A DNA stretch of 64,000 nt from Linanthus parryae (Eukaryota; Streptophyta; Magnoliopsida; Ericales; Polemoniaceae): contig JALGPY010000005.1 of assembly GCA_023055425.1 (NCBI GenBank), positions 87,337,495-87,401,494 on the forward strand, in the 5' to 3' direction. The notes below the pieces were generated by a model, which saw only the letters and a list, made by a program, of their open reading frames with translations, ran no database searches and had not been told where the DNA came from. Position numbers and translations under genes: made by a program. Below, piece after piece: positions 1-11,178 of the stretch. The first letter of the stretch is position 1, and the number at the start of each line of letters is the position of its first letter.

Positions 1-640
1 TTATCACTCCAGCATTAAGATGGCACTGTACGAAGCTTTGTATGGAAGGAAGTGTCGTTCTCCATTGTGTTGGAGTGACATCAGCGAGACGGTCGTAACT
101 GGACCACAAATGATTGATGAAATGACGAACCAAGTAAAGCTCATCCAACAAAGAATGAAAGCAGCTCAGGACAGACAAAAGTCATACGCGGATCAGAAAA
201 GAAGTCCATTGGAGTTCCAAGTGGGATAAAAGGCGTTCCTAAGGGTTTCACTTACTAAGGGAGTGACTAGGTTCAACTTGAAAGGGAAATTGAGCCCTAA
301 ATTTATCGGGCCATACGATATCTTGGAGAGAATTGGAGAAGTTGTGTATCGTCTGGATCTACCTGCAAATTTGGGGCGGGTACACAACGTCTTTCACGTA
401 TCCCAGTTGAGGAAGTATGTTCCAGACCCCTCCATGTATTGGATCCAGAACCAGTTGATTTCGATCCATCTCTGACTTACGAAGAGCATCCTGTCAAAAT
501 ATTGGATACCAAGACAAGGGACACACGTACCAAGAGCATCAAACTGGTAAAAGTCCTTTGGACCAACCACAAGACTGAAGAAGCTACATGGGAATCTGAA
601 GAGGAAATGAGGAAGAAGTATCCGCACTTGTTTGTTGAGG
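1..640 (+). pseudogene. Ty3/gypsy chromovirus integrase C-terminus plus chromodomain (broken)
   Basis: The reading frame encodes the C-terminal end of a Ty3/gypsy integrase (motif YEALYGRKCRSPLCW, then KFIGPYDILERIG and NVFHVSQLRKYVPDPS). It runs into a chromodomain-like tail (VKVLWTNHKTEEATWESEEE, then YPHLF), which is typical of the Tekay/Del chromovirus clade. It is broken twice. An in-frame TAA at 227-229 replaces the Asp codon of the expected GDK motif. One base is lost near 431-437, moving the chromodomain part from frame 2 to frame 1. The protein would integrate element cDNA and target it to chromatin. The upstream gag, protease, RT and integrase core lie outside the window. Family confidence is high; clade placement is from recognised motifs only. 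Confidence 0.9.
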
Positions 641-949
641 TAAGTTGGGTTCCGGGGAAGTCACTCTCTAAGGGGGAGAGGATGCGACCCTTCCTTTGTT
701 TTCGTAACGTTTTACCCTTTGTTCATTACTATTACATTCTAGTACCCTTTATACCATGCTTAGCCTTGACCCTTAGTAACTCTTGAGACTATGAACCTAC
801 TTGTATTGTGTGTGTATATAGTATTGCGTCACTTGCTATTACTTGCTTGTGTGGAAGTACTTGTTGGTACGTGAGTTAGGTGATCATAGGTATCGCGTTT
901 ATTATCCGATTTTAGTTTCAGGGACGAAGCATCTTTAAGGGGGGAAGGA
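641..949 (+). other. 3' untranslated region and polypurine tract of the chromovirus
   Basis: The frame runs on to a stop at 784-786 without recognisable domain content and is followed by non-coding sequence. A polypurine run (AAGGGGGGAAGGA, about 938-949) sits directly before the LTR start TGTACTACCC. This is where plus-strand DNA priming occurs in this class of element. Confidence 0.7.
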
Positions 950-1432
950 TGTACTACCCAATATATTTGGTAGGGGTAAATTAGTAAATTCGAAGTTGGA
1001 TTAAGTGAAATACGAATTTAATCGTGGAACTAGTGTTGGAAAATTATCATGTCTATAGTTGAGAAGTGTGTGTGAGAGTCTAGGTAAAATGCTAGAAATA
1101 ATATTTTGCCTTTTATGAGTTAACTAGTAATTATGAATTTCATTTTCCCCTCAAATTTTAGCTTTTTCCATTTATACCTCAACTACTAATTCATCTCTTG
1201 ATTATTTACTTACAAGTCCATATTTCACTACATTGGTAAACCTCATTAAAATAATAGATGTCTAGTTCATTCATCTATGAATGTATGCATATACTCTCTT
1301 GTCACATCAACATCATCATCTCTATCACCCTTTATTTATTCCCCTCATTTTCTCACATCTTTTTCTCCTCAAGAACACTCAAAGAAACCCAATTCTCTCT
1401 CCACAAACTCCATTCCCGGTTTTGAAGCTTGA
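950..1432 (+). repeat. 3' LTR of chromovirus, first segment
   Basis: It starts TGTACTACCC right after the polypurine tract and is cut at 1432 by the element at 1433-8875. The 5-bp CTTGA (1428-1432) is the target duplicate. The LTR resumes at 8881. The short-range inverted ends (TGTACTACCC here, GGGTGTTGCA at 11169-11178) support the LTR reading. The partner 5' LTR is outside the window, so the limits cannot be checked by comparison. Confidence 0.7.
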
Positions 1433-3275
1433 TGATAACTCCTTAATAAGAGTTATCCTACGTATGTTTCACATTGTTATTTGTGTGAGTTTCGGTGCAA
1501 AGTGATGGATTTTGGGCTAATTTGAGAAGAAAATGCACTTTTGCATATTTTTGAGCTTTAATGCACAACCCGGGCTTTTCTTAATAGTTTTGAGTATGAT
1601 TTTGATAATTTATCACGTTTGATCTTCGCGGTAGTGTTCGTGTTGTTGTTTGTCAGGAATTACGTATGGGGGAATCAAGTGGAGAGAAGAAACGAACTTC
1701 GGAATAGAAGAAAAGATGAATTTGGCGCGTTTTGGATGTTTTCGCCAAATATTGGGCAATAATTGAGAAAAACGAGGAAATGGTCCAGAAAAGGGAATTT
1801 CGCTACACGGATAAAGTCTACATCGCAAAAGGAATCCAAAGGTGCAAAAATTACATTTATCGGAGTCCGGACGAAAATGTTATGTCAAAAAGGATGCTCA
1901 AAGAGATAAAATACGGCCAAAAGCATCCAGAAATGCCAAACACGCCTTTCGAAGAGCTAAATTGATTAATGAAGGGTTCCCCAAAATTTGGGAATGTTTT
2001 ATAGAATAAAAGGAGTCTCGAGGTCGAGGAGATACTTAAGGAAGCAAAGGCGCGGGCAAGGAATCGGAAATTAGTCGAAAAAGGATGTTTTTGGGTGACC
2101 CAGACTTCTCTTCGTACGAAGAGAATTGTCTTCGTACGAAGAGATTATACCTAGCCAAATTTTGAGTTGCTGAAAATGTCTTCCTAAATCAGCTTGCTGT
2201 ATCTATCTGGGAAGACCTTCCTACGAAGAGAAAAAGTCTTCGTACGAAAACTCTTCCTACGAAGACCTTCCTACGAAGAGAAAATGTCTTCGCAGGAAGA
2301 CTCTTCCTACGAAGAGAAAAGTCTTCGTACGAAGACACTGTGCAGAGGTGGCCAAAATTAAGGAAACGATGCTTAAAACTTTCCTAATTGACCCGGGACT
2401 CTTAGGGAACGCATTTTAGACATATTAGGTCATATTTTCAGAGGAGAGACGCATTACTAAAGGACGGGACATCAACTGGGAGCTTGGATCACATCGTGGA
2501 GCTTGGGAAACCTTGTTTGATCTCTTTTCTCCTTATTTTCTTTGTTTTTTAATCATGATCACACAAACACTTGTATTTGTGATCATGAATATGCGTAGCT
2601 AAACTTCTTAGATCAGGACCCGAATTTGGGGTTAGGGTTTTCACATTGATTGTGTGTTTTATGAATTGAGATTCATGTTTTGATAAACTTAATTGATGAT
2701 TTTACGTTTGCTATGATTGTTTTGTGATCTTCATCCTATCTAGTTAATTGGAGATGTCTTGTTAACTAGAACTAAGTTTGCAATTATTTGGTGACTCGCT
2801 AATTGTTAAACCCGGAAAAGCAAACAATCACCCATTCATAGTGAAAGCAAGAATTGGGATCGTTAGAGTAGAATTCATCGTTAATGCATGTTTAGGGATT
2901 ATTATAACTTGGTAACTCGGTTTTAATCTAACCTAGGCATAGGATGCTCACTTGGTAACTTGGTGAGTTAGTATTGCTCGATTAGTAAAGTAAAATTCGT
3001 CTATGTTTCACCAATCGTAGAACGACGTCAACAAGAGAATCCTAGCAATCCCCCAAACGAGGTGTCCTGGTTGTTTCTCCCATATTAAATCTTAATATTT
3101 AAATACTTGTTTTTTCTTTTTAATTATTTAGTTTAAAAAAAAAATCTCTCAATTGCTAGCCCACATAAAGTTAATCATACTAATTGGTTCACGACAAGTC
3201 CTTTGGGTTCGATAAACCCGGATTTTCGGATATTACTACACACGACGGCCATACACTTGTGATTGAATCGTGTCA
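1433..3275 (+). repeat. 5' LTR of the non-autonomous element
   Basis: 1,843 bp, TG...CA bounded, matching 7036-8875 along its whole length with scattered substitutions and small indels (for example 2,560-region T-run and 3,125 A-run differences). It carries the palindrome cluster at 2105-2338 and an inverted pair TCATGATCACA / TGTGATCATGA at about 2553-2588. Small ORFs inside it look like chance. Confidence 0.93.
2105..2338. repeat. Palindrome cluster CTTCGTACGAAG in LTR
   Basis: Repeated copies of the self-complementary core TCTTCGTACGAAGA alternate with imperfect forms CTTCCTACGAAGA and TCTTCGCAGGAAGA over about 230 bp. Each is able to form a hairpin, and neighbours can pair with each other. 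The same cluster is present in the other LTR at 7709-7940. Confidence 0.85.
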
Positions 3276-3281
3276 AGTTTT

Positions 3282-3299
3282 TGGCGCCGTTGCCGGGGA
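3282..3299 (+). promoter_or_regulatory. Primer binding site (tRNA-Asp)
   Basis: TGGCGCCGTTGCCGGGGA, six bases after the LTR end. It is complementary to the 3' end of plant tRNA-Asp(GUC) including CCA, the usual first-strand primer site of Athila/Tat-like elements. Confidence 0.9.
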
Positions 3300-3416
3300 C
3301 TTCGGTTGAATTAGTTAGAATTATTAACCTTAGGGAATTTTATTTTTGCTTTTGTTTATTTATTTGTTGATCTCACCTGCTACCTAGAGAATTATTGTGC
3401 AGGTATCTTAGTGATC

Positions 3417-4424
3417 ATGTGGGGGCAGAATTTCTATGGGCAAGCTCCAGGCTATTCATCGTACTACTCCTATGGAGATATGTACACCCTTCCTCATTGC
3501 AATCAAGAAGATGCGGAGATGAAAGAAATATTAAAGCTTATGATAGCTAGTATGGACAGAATTGAGGAAGGGATTAATAGGATGGATGCAACTCTCCAGC
3601 TGAAGGGACAAAACTTGGAAAGACTTTCGAGTGCATTGGCATATGAAGATAATGACGATGGGCCAAGTAGCATCATTCCTGACTTAGTTGAGGAGTGCGA
3701 AGAGGAAGACGAAGAACCCCCAGAGGTCTATGTCTACAATGTTGTTCATCATGAAGTAATAGATCCTCGGGCTACTTCAGACTCGGAGTCGGACTCAGAT
3801 TGGGATGATATTGTGAAGCCTATACAACTTGTGCCTCGCATAATTCCAGAGTCGTGGCATGTATGGGAGAGTGTGGACATCGCTAGCTTATGGCCCACTG
3901 AAGATATTTTCTTTGAAGAAAGTCATGAAGCTAAAGAATTACCGCAGGGAGATGTTCACATGGACATATATCAAGAAATTCCTGAGTCTAATCCATATCT
4001 CTTTGAGATCATAAAATGGGGTGAATCACATGGAGAAGACCAAAGACCCCAGTTGTATGCAATACATGATTTGACACCTGTGATTCCAAGACAAGAGCTA
4101 GGGAAGGAAGCAGTCAAGACGGCACTCCTTGTCATTACTGTTCCAACTGAGGTTCTATTTCCACATAACGGATCCTCAATGATATTGATTTTGAAGAATT
4201 GGAAGAAGAATAAGAAGAGGAAAGGTACAATGGGTCATGATGTGGTGAATGAATTCTCGAGAAGACCGGTGATCAAGGAGTGGAAGCACAAGAAGAAGAA
4301 ATTTGCAAAGGTCGTCTTCTACAACTTCTTCTTGCCATATGTGTCTCATGCATGCTCACTTGAGAAGAGACAAAAAGAGAGAAGATGGTGGAAGAAGAAA
4401 AAGTGGAGAGAAAAATCTCCTTAA
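3417..4424 (+). CDS. Orphan ORF of the non-autonomous retroelement, 335 aa, function unknown
   Basis: The single long ORF of the element, starting at the ATG of MWGQNFYGQAPGYSSYYSYG. I see no zinc knuckle, DSG protease, YxDD or integrase motif. The N-terminus is Tyr/Gly/Ser-rich (about 1-25). Next is a helical, possibly coiled-coil segment (about 32-70, EMKEILKLMIASMDRIEEG). An acidic stretch follows (about 80-130, with EECEEEDEEPPEV and SDSESDSDWDD). The last 80 residues are very basic (KNWKKNKKRKG, KEWKHKKKKFAK, RWWKKKKWREKSP). A pyrimidine-poor CAG (TTGTGCAG) just upstream could be a 3' splice site. A nucleic-acid-binding Gag-like or transduced role would be inference only. I do not recognise the family. 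Confidence 0.55.
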   Translation: MWGQNFYGQAPGYSSYYSYGDMYTLPHCNQEDAEMKEILKLMIASMDRIEEGINRMDATLQLKGQNLERLSSALAYEDNDDGPSSIIPDLVEECEEEDEEPPEVYVYNVVHHEVIDPRATSDSESDSDWDDIVKPIQLVPRIIPESWHVWESVDIASLWPTEDIFFEESHEAKELPQGDVHMDIYQEIPESNPYLFEIIKWGESHGEDQRPQLYAIHDLTPVIPRQELGKEAVKTALLVITVPTEVLFPHNGSSMILILKNWKKNKKRKGTMGHDVVNEFSRRPVIKEWKHKKKKFAKVVFYNFFLPYVSHACSLEKRQKERRWWKKKKWREKSP

Positions 4425-7020
4425 ACATCTTTGAGGTAACTGGGTCGGGTCGTCGACCTTAAATTACAAGGAGCTTGTTGGGAGGCAACCCAACCTATTT
4501 ATTTGATTTAATTTAGTTGTGCTTTTAAATTCAGTTATTTTATTATGTTATTTGGAGAGATGAGAGAGAGAGGGACTAATGATGGTTTCCTAGTGACATA
4601 GTGGTACAGGTTATGGGAGAGTCTACCCCGGTGTGCCACGGCACATATGACCTTTAGAGGGACTCGTGCATACGAGTTGCGGATTCTCAATGCGCAGATT
4701 CATGAAGAGGAGAGCAGTTGACCCCGTTGTGCGAGTACACACTGACCTATTGGGAGCACAAGTGGTGCCACACTGTGCTTGAGGACTGCTGTACACGATT
4801 TATTCCCCACCCTTGAGGTGGTTGTGAGTATTTCTTCCCTCTAGCTGAATTTGTGTTAATTTTGTATGTCATAGCTCCATCTCATCTACTGGCCTTTTGC
4901 ATTGATTGCTGAGTTCTCTTATATAATCTCTAAAGTCGTTGAGGACAACGAAGCATTCAGTGTGGGGGTGGTTTAATTGTCTACTAGCTGATATTTGTCT
5001 TGCATAGCCAGTTACATGTAGAATGTGTTTAAGATGTATTTTGCGTAGAGACAGTGGTTTGTGTTGAGTTTTTATTTATATTGTCGTATTGTGTAGGATA
5101 GATTTATAGTTGGTTTGCACTTTTACATAATTGAGTATACCCACCAACAAAGTTAGTTGTGTAGTGTCAAATTTTTTCGAGTCTAAGCCTTGCATATAGA
5201 GTTAGGATATTATGAAAAATACAAAAAAAAAATTATAAAAAGAGGAAATTCATAAAAAATAGAAAATTGAAAATTTTGAGAAAAGGCAATTGAGAGAAGC
5301 TTGGATTTGGTTGATTTAGTGAGATGTGAAAACTTTAGGCATAGGGTGTGAATTTTGACCGAGAATGTACATTTTAGTTCCCCCTAGTAAGTATAGAGAG
5401 AATCTCATTACGGGAATGCCTATCTATTTTTTTAAAACTAAATTAAATTTTAAAATCTAAAGTTTGTGTTGTTTTTCTCTACAAGAGTTGAGCTTGGTGT
5501 TTGCTAAACAAGCCGAACGTTCATGTTGTCCGTCTTAGGTAGTCGCCAGCCCGCCTCGTAGTGGCACACAGAACAGCTGTGCGAGGATGTGTATTAGAGC
5601 ACTTACTGCTTTTAGATCTTACCTTGTAGGACCACTAGAATACCCTAATTGATCCTTGGATTTATTGTTAGCCTCTATGACATAGGGAGACGATTCTTGG
5701 CCGTCATCATATATCGTTTAGAATTACCTTCCTAGAGCGTCACGAGGGAGTAGTAGTCGAGGGAGTGCTTCATTACATATTTTTTATGAGTTCTGCAGAT
5801 CGCATATGCTTCATTGGATATCTTCGAGGGGATGCGAGGGTGAGTGAGTTGGCTTGCACACTAAGGTGTGGTGGTGTTCCATGTCATTACATCGTGGACA
5901 CAGTAGTGGTGAGCCTGAGTGCTTGACATCTAATTCGCACGAAATGGGGTGTTTGTATTGAATTGGTGGAACGTACTAGGTATCGTATTTTTATCATCTT
6001 AGTGTAGGAGGTTCGGTTGGATTAGGCACGTGACATACCTTATCTGACTACTTGAGAGGGGATGTGACTACATTCTAGTGTGGGATGTCGACATTTGACT
6101 GCGGACATAGAGATTGTGGATTTGATGACTCCACCCCCATACATGCTTTTACGAAGTTTGCGGTTGTGTTGGAATTGTTTGATTCTTGAAGGAGCATCAC
6201 TCGTATATTATATTGATATTTGATTGAGAGAAAAATAAAAAATATATATAGAAAAAGAAAAAAAAAGAAAAAAAAAAAGTAGTAGAAAGAAAAGAAGAAA
6301 AAAAAAGAGAGAAAAAAAAGGAGAGGAATAAAGAAATAAAGTGTTCTTATGAAAAATCGAGTGGTGAAAGTTCTTAGTTCCGGATTGAAGACAAAGATGA
6401 GTTTTGCGCATTATTTGCTTTGATGGCCACGGGATTGATATAGTACCGGGGTTTGAGGGGATTGAGGGCCGGAGTCGGTGAGATTCGGGTTGTGGATTCA
6501 TATCATCAGGGTGAGGGTGTGTGAGATATGGGGTTTGGTGAGCTTATGTGACGCTTTAGGATTTTTTGCTTCATACAAGTTATATCCTTTTTGTCCCTAA
6601 GCCTCATCATATTTGACCATTAGCGGAATAGGAGCTCGGACGGTGAATGTGGCTTAGCCTTGGTTAGCCTCTTAATTTTATCAGCACACATGAAGAGGTA
6701 GGTTTTTCTTTATAGTAAAGTTAAGCTTTCTATACTAACTATGGGGAATTACTTGTTGTCGAGTTTAGTTGCGATTCACGCCTCTTGCCTAACTTTTTCA
6801 TTAATCCATGAGCACCAGTTTATGTGTAATGAAATTGCCTGATCTCACACAAAGAAAGAATTTAAAAGTTATTACGTGTTTAAGATCGAGTCTAGAATTA
6901 CATTTGCATCATCTTGCTGCAGTAGTAGTGTCTTGAGTCTTGTTAGAGTCGTTTGTGTCTTGTCGGCTAATATACAGTTAAATGCAGTAGATGAGACTTT
7001 GCTCGGGACGCGCAAATGGC
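4425..7020 (+). other. Non-coding internal region of the non-autonomous element
   Basis: No credible ORF. The motif TTGGGAGGCAACCCAA (about 4478-4493), a near-palindrome common after the coding part of Athila-like elements, follows the ORF. A purine tract CAGTGTGGGGGTGG (about 4958-4971) resembles the true polypurine tract at 7021-7035. AT- and GA-rich stretches occupy 5215-5290 and 6224-6340. Confidence 0.6.
6224..6340 (+). repeat. Long A/G-rich tract
   Basis: More than 100 bases almost purely of A and G (a few T near 6244-6252 and 6280) on the plus strand. The minus-strand ORF across it is only poly-Phe/Leu low complexity and is not a gene. Confidence 0.8.
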
Positions 7021-7035
7021 AAGTGTGGGGGTATT
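7021..7035 (+). promoter_or_regulatory. Polypurine tract before 3' LTR
   Basis: AAGTGTGGGGGTATT directly precedes the 3' LTR start TGATAACTCC. It is the plus-strand primer position expected for this element. Confidence 0.8.
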
Positions 7036-8875
7036 TGATAACTCCTTAATAAGAGTTACCATACGTATGTTTCACATTGTTATTTGTGTGAGTTTCGGTG
7101 CAAAGTGATGGATTTTGGGCTAATTTGAGAAGAAAATGCACTTTTGGATATTTTTGAGCTTTAATGCACAACACGGGCGTTCCTTAATAGTTTTGAGTAT
7201 GATTTTGATAATTTATCACATTTGATCTTCGCGGTAGTGTTCGTGTTGTTGTTTGACAGGAATTACGTATGCAGGAATCAAGTGGAGAGAAGAAACGAGC
7301 TTCGGAATAGAAGAAAAGACGAATTTGGCGCGTTTTGGATGTTTTCGCCAAATATTGGGCAATAATTGATAAAAACGAGAAAATGGTCCGGAAACGGTAA
7401 TTTCTCTACACGGATGAAGTCTACATCGCAAAAGGAATCCAAAAGTGCAAAAATTACATTTATCGGAGTCCGGACGAAAAAGTTATGTCAAAAAGGATGC
7501 TCAAAGAGATAAAATACGGCCAAAAGCATCCAGAAATGCCAAACACGCCTTTCGAGGAGCTAAATTGATGAATGAAGGGTTCCCCGAAATTTGGGAATGA
7601 TTTATAGCATAAAAGGAGTCTCGAGGTCGAGGAGATACTTAAGGAAGCAAAGGCGCGGGCAAGGAATCGGAAATTAGTCGAAAAAGGATGTTTTTGGGTG
7701 ACCCAGACTTCTCTTCGTACGAAGAGAATTGTCTTCGTACGAAGAGATTATACCTAGCCAAATTTTGAGTTGCTGAAAATGTCTTCCTAAATCAGCTTGC
7801 AGTATCTATCTGGGAAGACCTTCCTACGAAGAGAAAAAGTCTTCGTACGAAGACTCTTCATACGAAGACCTTCCTACGAAGATAAAATGTCTTCGCAGGA
7901 AGACTCTTCCTACGAAGCGAAAAGTCTTCGTACGAAGACACTGTGCAGAGGCGGCCAAAATTAAGGAAGTGATGCTTAAAACTTTCCTAATTGACCCGGG
8001 ACTCTTAGGGAACGCATTTTAGACATATTAGGTCATATTTTCAGAGGAGAGACGCATTATTAAAGGACGGGACATCAACTGGGAGCTTGGATCACATCGT
8101 GGAGCTTGGGAAACCTTGTTTGATCTCTTTTCTCCTTCTTTTCTTTGTTTTTGATCATGATCACACAAACACTTGTATTTGTGATCATGAATATGCATAG
8201 CTAAACTTCTTAGATCAGGACCCAAATTTGGGGTTAGGGTTTTCACATTGATTGTGCGTTTTATGAATTGAGATTCATGTTTTGATAAACCTAATTGATG
8301 ATTTTATGTTTGCTATTATTGTTTTGTGATCTTCATCCTATCTAGTTAATTAGAGACGTTTTGTTAGCTAGAACTAAGTTTGTAATTATTTGGTAACTTG
8401 CTAATTGTTAAACAGGGAAAAGCAAACAATCACCCGTTCTTAGTGAAAGCAAGAATTGGGATCGTTAGAGTAGAATTCATCGTTAATGCATGTTTTGGGA
8501 TTATTAGAACTTGGTAACTCGGTTTTCATCTAACCTAGGCATAGGATTCCCACTTGGTAACTCGGTGAGTTAGTATTGCTCGATTAGCAAAGTAAAATTC
8601 GTCTGTGTTTCACAAATCGTAGAACGACGTCAACAAGAGAATCCTAGCAATCCCCCAAACGAGGTGTCCTGGTTGTTTCTCCCATATTAAATCTTAATAT
8701 TTAAATACTTGTTTTGCCTTTTTAATTATTTAGTTTAAAAAAAATCTCCCAATTGCTAGCCCACATAAAGTTAATCATACTAATTGGTTCACGACAAGTC
8801 CTTTGGGTTCGATAAACCCGGATTTCCGGATATTACTACACACGACGGCCATACACTTGTGGTTGAATCGTGTCA
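7036..8875 (+). repeat. 3' LTR of the non-autonomous element
   Basis: 1,840 bp, collinear with 1433-3275, ending GTGTCA before the CTTGA target duplicate (8876-8880). It contains the second palindrome cluster (7709-7940). The differences from the 5' LTR are few, pointing to an insertion that is not ancient. An exact divergence would need an alignment. Confidence 0.93.
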
Positions 8876-8880
8876 CTTGA

Positions 8881-11178
8881 CCTCCAGAAATTCCACCAAA
8901 ACTTCATTTTCTAGCCTCCAAATCATGAAAAACTTGAGTCCAAGCATAGTATGATCATGGAGGGGATTTTTTCCACCATTCTTCTCGGGAATTGAAGGCC
9001 AATATCACCCTTTCCTCACCATCTTCTTGATCTTGGGGTAAACTTTCTTCTAGTCTTGAAATTATTCTTGCATGTCCATGTTTAGCTTTGATTTATGAAA
9101 TTTCATCTTAGTTTTATGCATCTCCATGCTTGATTCATCGTCTCCATGGTTAGGTCATGTGTTTGAATTCAAAAGATGCACTATTTTATGAAACTCGCAT
9201 CAGAAACCAAATGCATGTTGTGAATGCCTCCTTCTTTGCATTTGTATCTCAAGAGAGTTTTGATGATTTGAGTCAAGAGAATGTAAAATTCTTTTTTTAG
9301 GCCTAAAATGATGTTATTTTGGGGAAAACCAACTCTTCTTAATTTGCATGTACTAGTAGAACCATTTTTGTTGATCTTTGAAAAATTTCATGTTGATACA
9401 ATCTGACAGGTTTGTGAAAAACATGGTTTATCTCTAAATTTTGTTTTTATGAAATTTTCAAATCTTGCATATTTTCAAATTAACTCAGAGAGGGTCATTT
9501 TGAGAAAAAAAGAATCAACTCTATAGCCCTTTTTGTTAGGTAGATAAGCTCATTCTAAGTTGCATGTTTTCTGAAACTCTCTTCCTGGACCAGTCTTGCC
9601 ATTTTAGTTAAAGACCCACTTTTCAGAAACTTTTAAAACCTCATATTTCTTGTGTTGTAACTAGACACATTTAGTGTTAATTCTGGAGAAGATGAGCATC
9701 ATTTCTATTCCCCAAGTAGTAGTTATCCCCTTTCAACGTTGAAACTTTCTGTCAAACTCTTCTTTGCACAACAATGTTTGTTTATTTTGTAACTTAAGTT
9801 TTATAATAGATATGCATGATTTTCTTGATTTTTATGAAAGTAGACAGATGTAGCTTCATCCTAAATTTATTTCATGATTTTAGGACATGCTTTGATATGG
9901 TAAATATGCCTCTAGGGTCAGATCTACAATTCTGCCTAGAATTGTAGTTTCCCACTTTTAGAAAACTTGAGTTTTTGGAATCTCTAAATGTTATGTGTGA
10001 CTTAAGTTTAACATTGAGCATCGATATATGTGCATTAGTAATATTTAGAATCATATGCATGTAGAGCATGCATTTGACACGTGAGTATACCACTTGAAAG
10101 CGAGTTAATTAGGATTATTGAGATGGGCGTAGAATCACTGTGACTAGAGACTTGTAAATTGTGGGCAATAAATTCGTAGACGAAGGTTACGTGCACTTCA
10201 TAGGAACTCTTGCGTGATAATAGCAAACGGATCAAGGTGAGTAGACATGCCACGCGTTGCGTTCCTAGCTTCTTTCGTGTCGAAGCATGAATTTATTGTT
10301 TGTCTCAAAATGTGTTATTTGATATGCTCGTTTTATTTTAGACTTGACTATGATTGTAAATAGTTGCTTGAGAATGCCACGAGATAATAGTAATACATAG
10401 ATAACAAAAAAAGCGGAAATAATTGTTCGGGGATCTCTTTAGTATTGATAGATTGGTCGGGTTGACTTCGTCACTCGACCCATATTATTTTTAACCCGGT
10501 AGCAACCTGCCGGGTCGCTCCATGTACTCACCTCTCTGTCCTCAAGAAGTCTTAGGGGGGTGTCGACACTTAAGGTCATGGCTGCTAGTGAAAGGATAGT
10601 TTCCCCCGTAACTACAAGTCTATAATGTGCTAGTTGAGGAAAGGATATTTACTTATGAAAAGGAATAGATAGTTTGGAATCAATACTCCCAGTTTGACAA
10701 TCAAAGAAAGTCTGAAAAGCAAGGAAAAGAAAGAGAATGTCGTTTGTGAAGCAAGTATTCACACTTGATTTCTTAATATTAAATTTTTTTAGCTATGATC
10801 CCTTATCCTCTTATGATTGCGTTAGAAATATTAAATGCTTCCTCCTCTGTTTACAAGCTTGGGTGTTGCTCACTCAGTATTTCATTGCTGACTTTTGAAA
10901 CTGCGGTTGTTGTTTCCTTCCCACCGCGGGTATAGAAGATGGAGGCTATGGGGAAGCTGGGTACGAGACTCACATAGAGTAGTAACATAACAAGTAGCTA
11001 GTCTAAGTATAACATAGAAGTTTGTAATGACGTGTGTAAGACATAATGACGTTTGTAATGTTTAATAGTAATGTAATATATGGATGTTTAAGCTTATGAT
11101 CTCCACCGACTCTTTTAACATCACTCTCTTGGGGTTTCCGGTCCGGAACGGAAGGCCTGGGGATCATGGGGTGTTGCA
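8881..11178 (+). repeat. 3' LTR of chromovirus, second segment
   Basis: Continuation of the LTR interrupted at 1432, giving about 2.8 kb in total, within the usual size of Tekay/Del LTRs. The proposed end GGGGTGTTGCA at 11168-11178 is the imperfect inverse of the LTR start. It contains no convincing gene; small ORFs are on both strands without family resemblance. Confidence 0.6.

Larger units (their letters stand above)
1433..8875 (+). mobile_element. Complete non-autonomous LTR retrotransposon (LARD/Athila-like), 7.4 kb
   Basis: Two near-identical direct repeats (1433-3275 and 7036-8875, both TGATAACTCC...GTGTCA) enclose a 3.76-kb internal region. The insert is flanked by a perfect 5-bp target duplication CTTGA (1428-1432 and 8876-8880). 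It has a primer site complementary to the 3' end of plant tRNA-Asp and a purine-rich tract AAGTGTGGGGG before the 3' LTR, both typical of Athila/Tat-type gypsy elements. No gag, protease, RT, RNase H or integrase is visible inside, so it must move with enzymes supplied in trans. The only sizeable ORF (3417-4424) is not a known retroelement protein. It is inserted inside the LTR of the chromovirus. Confidence 0.92.

Noticed and set aside
6208..6501. 97-codon minus-strand ORF
   Set aside because: It is Phe/Leu low complexity produced by the long A/G tract on the plus strand, inside non-coding retroelement DNA.
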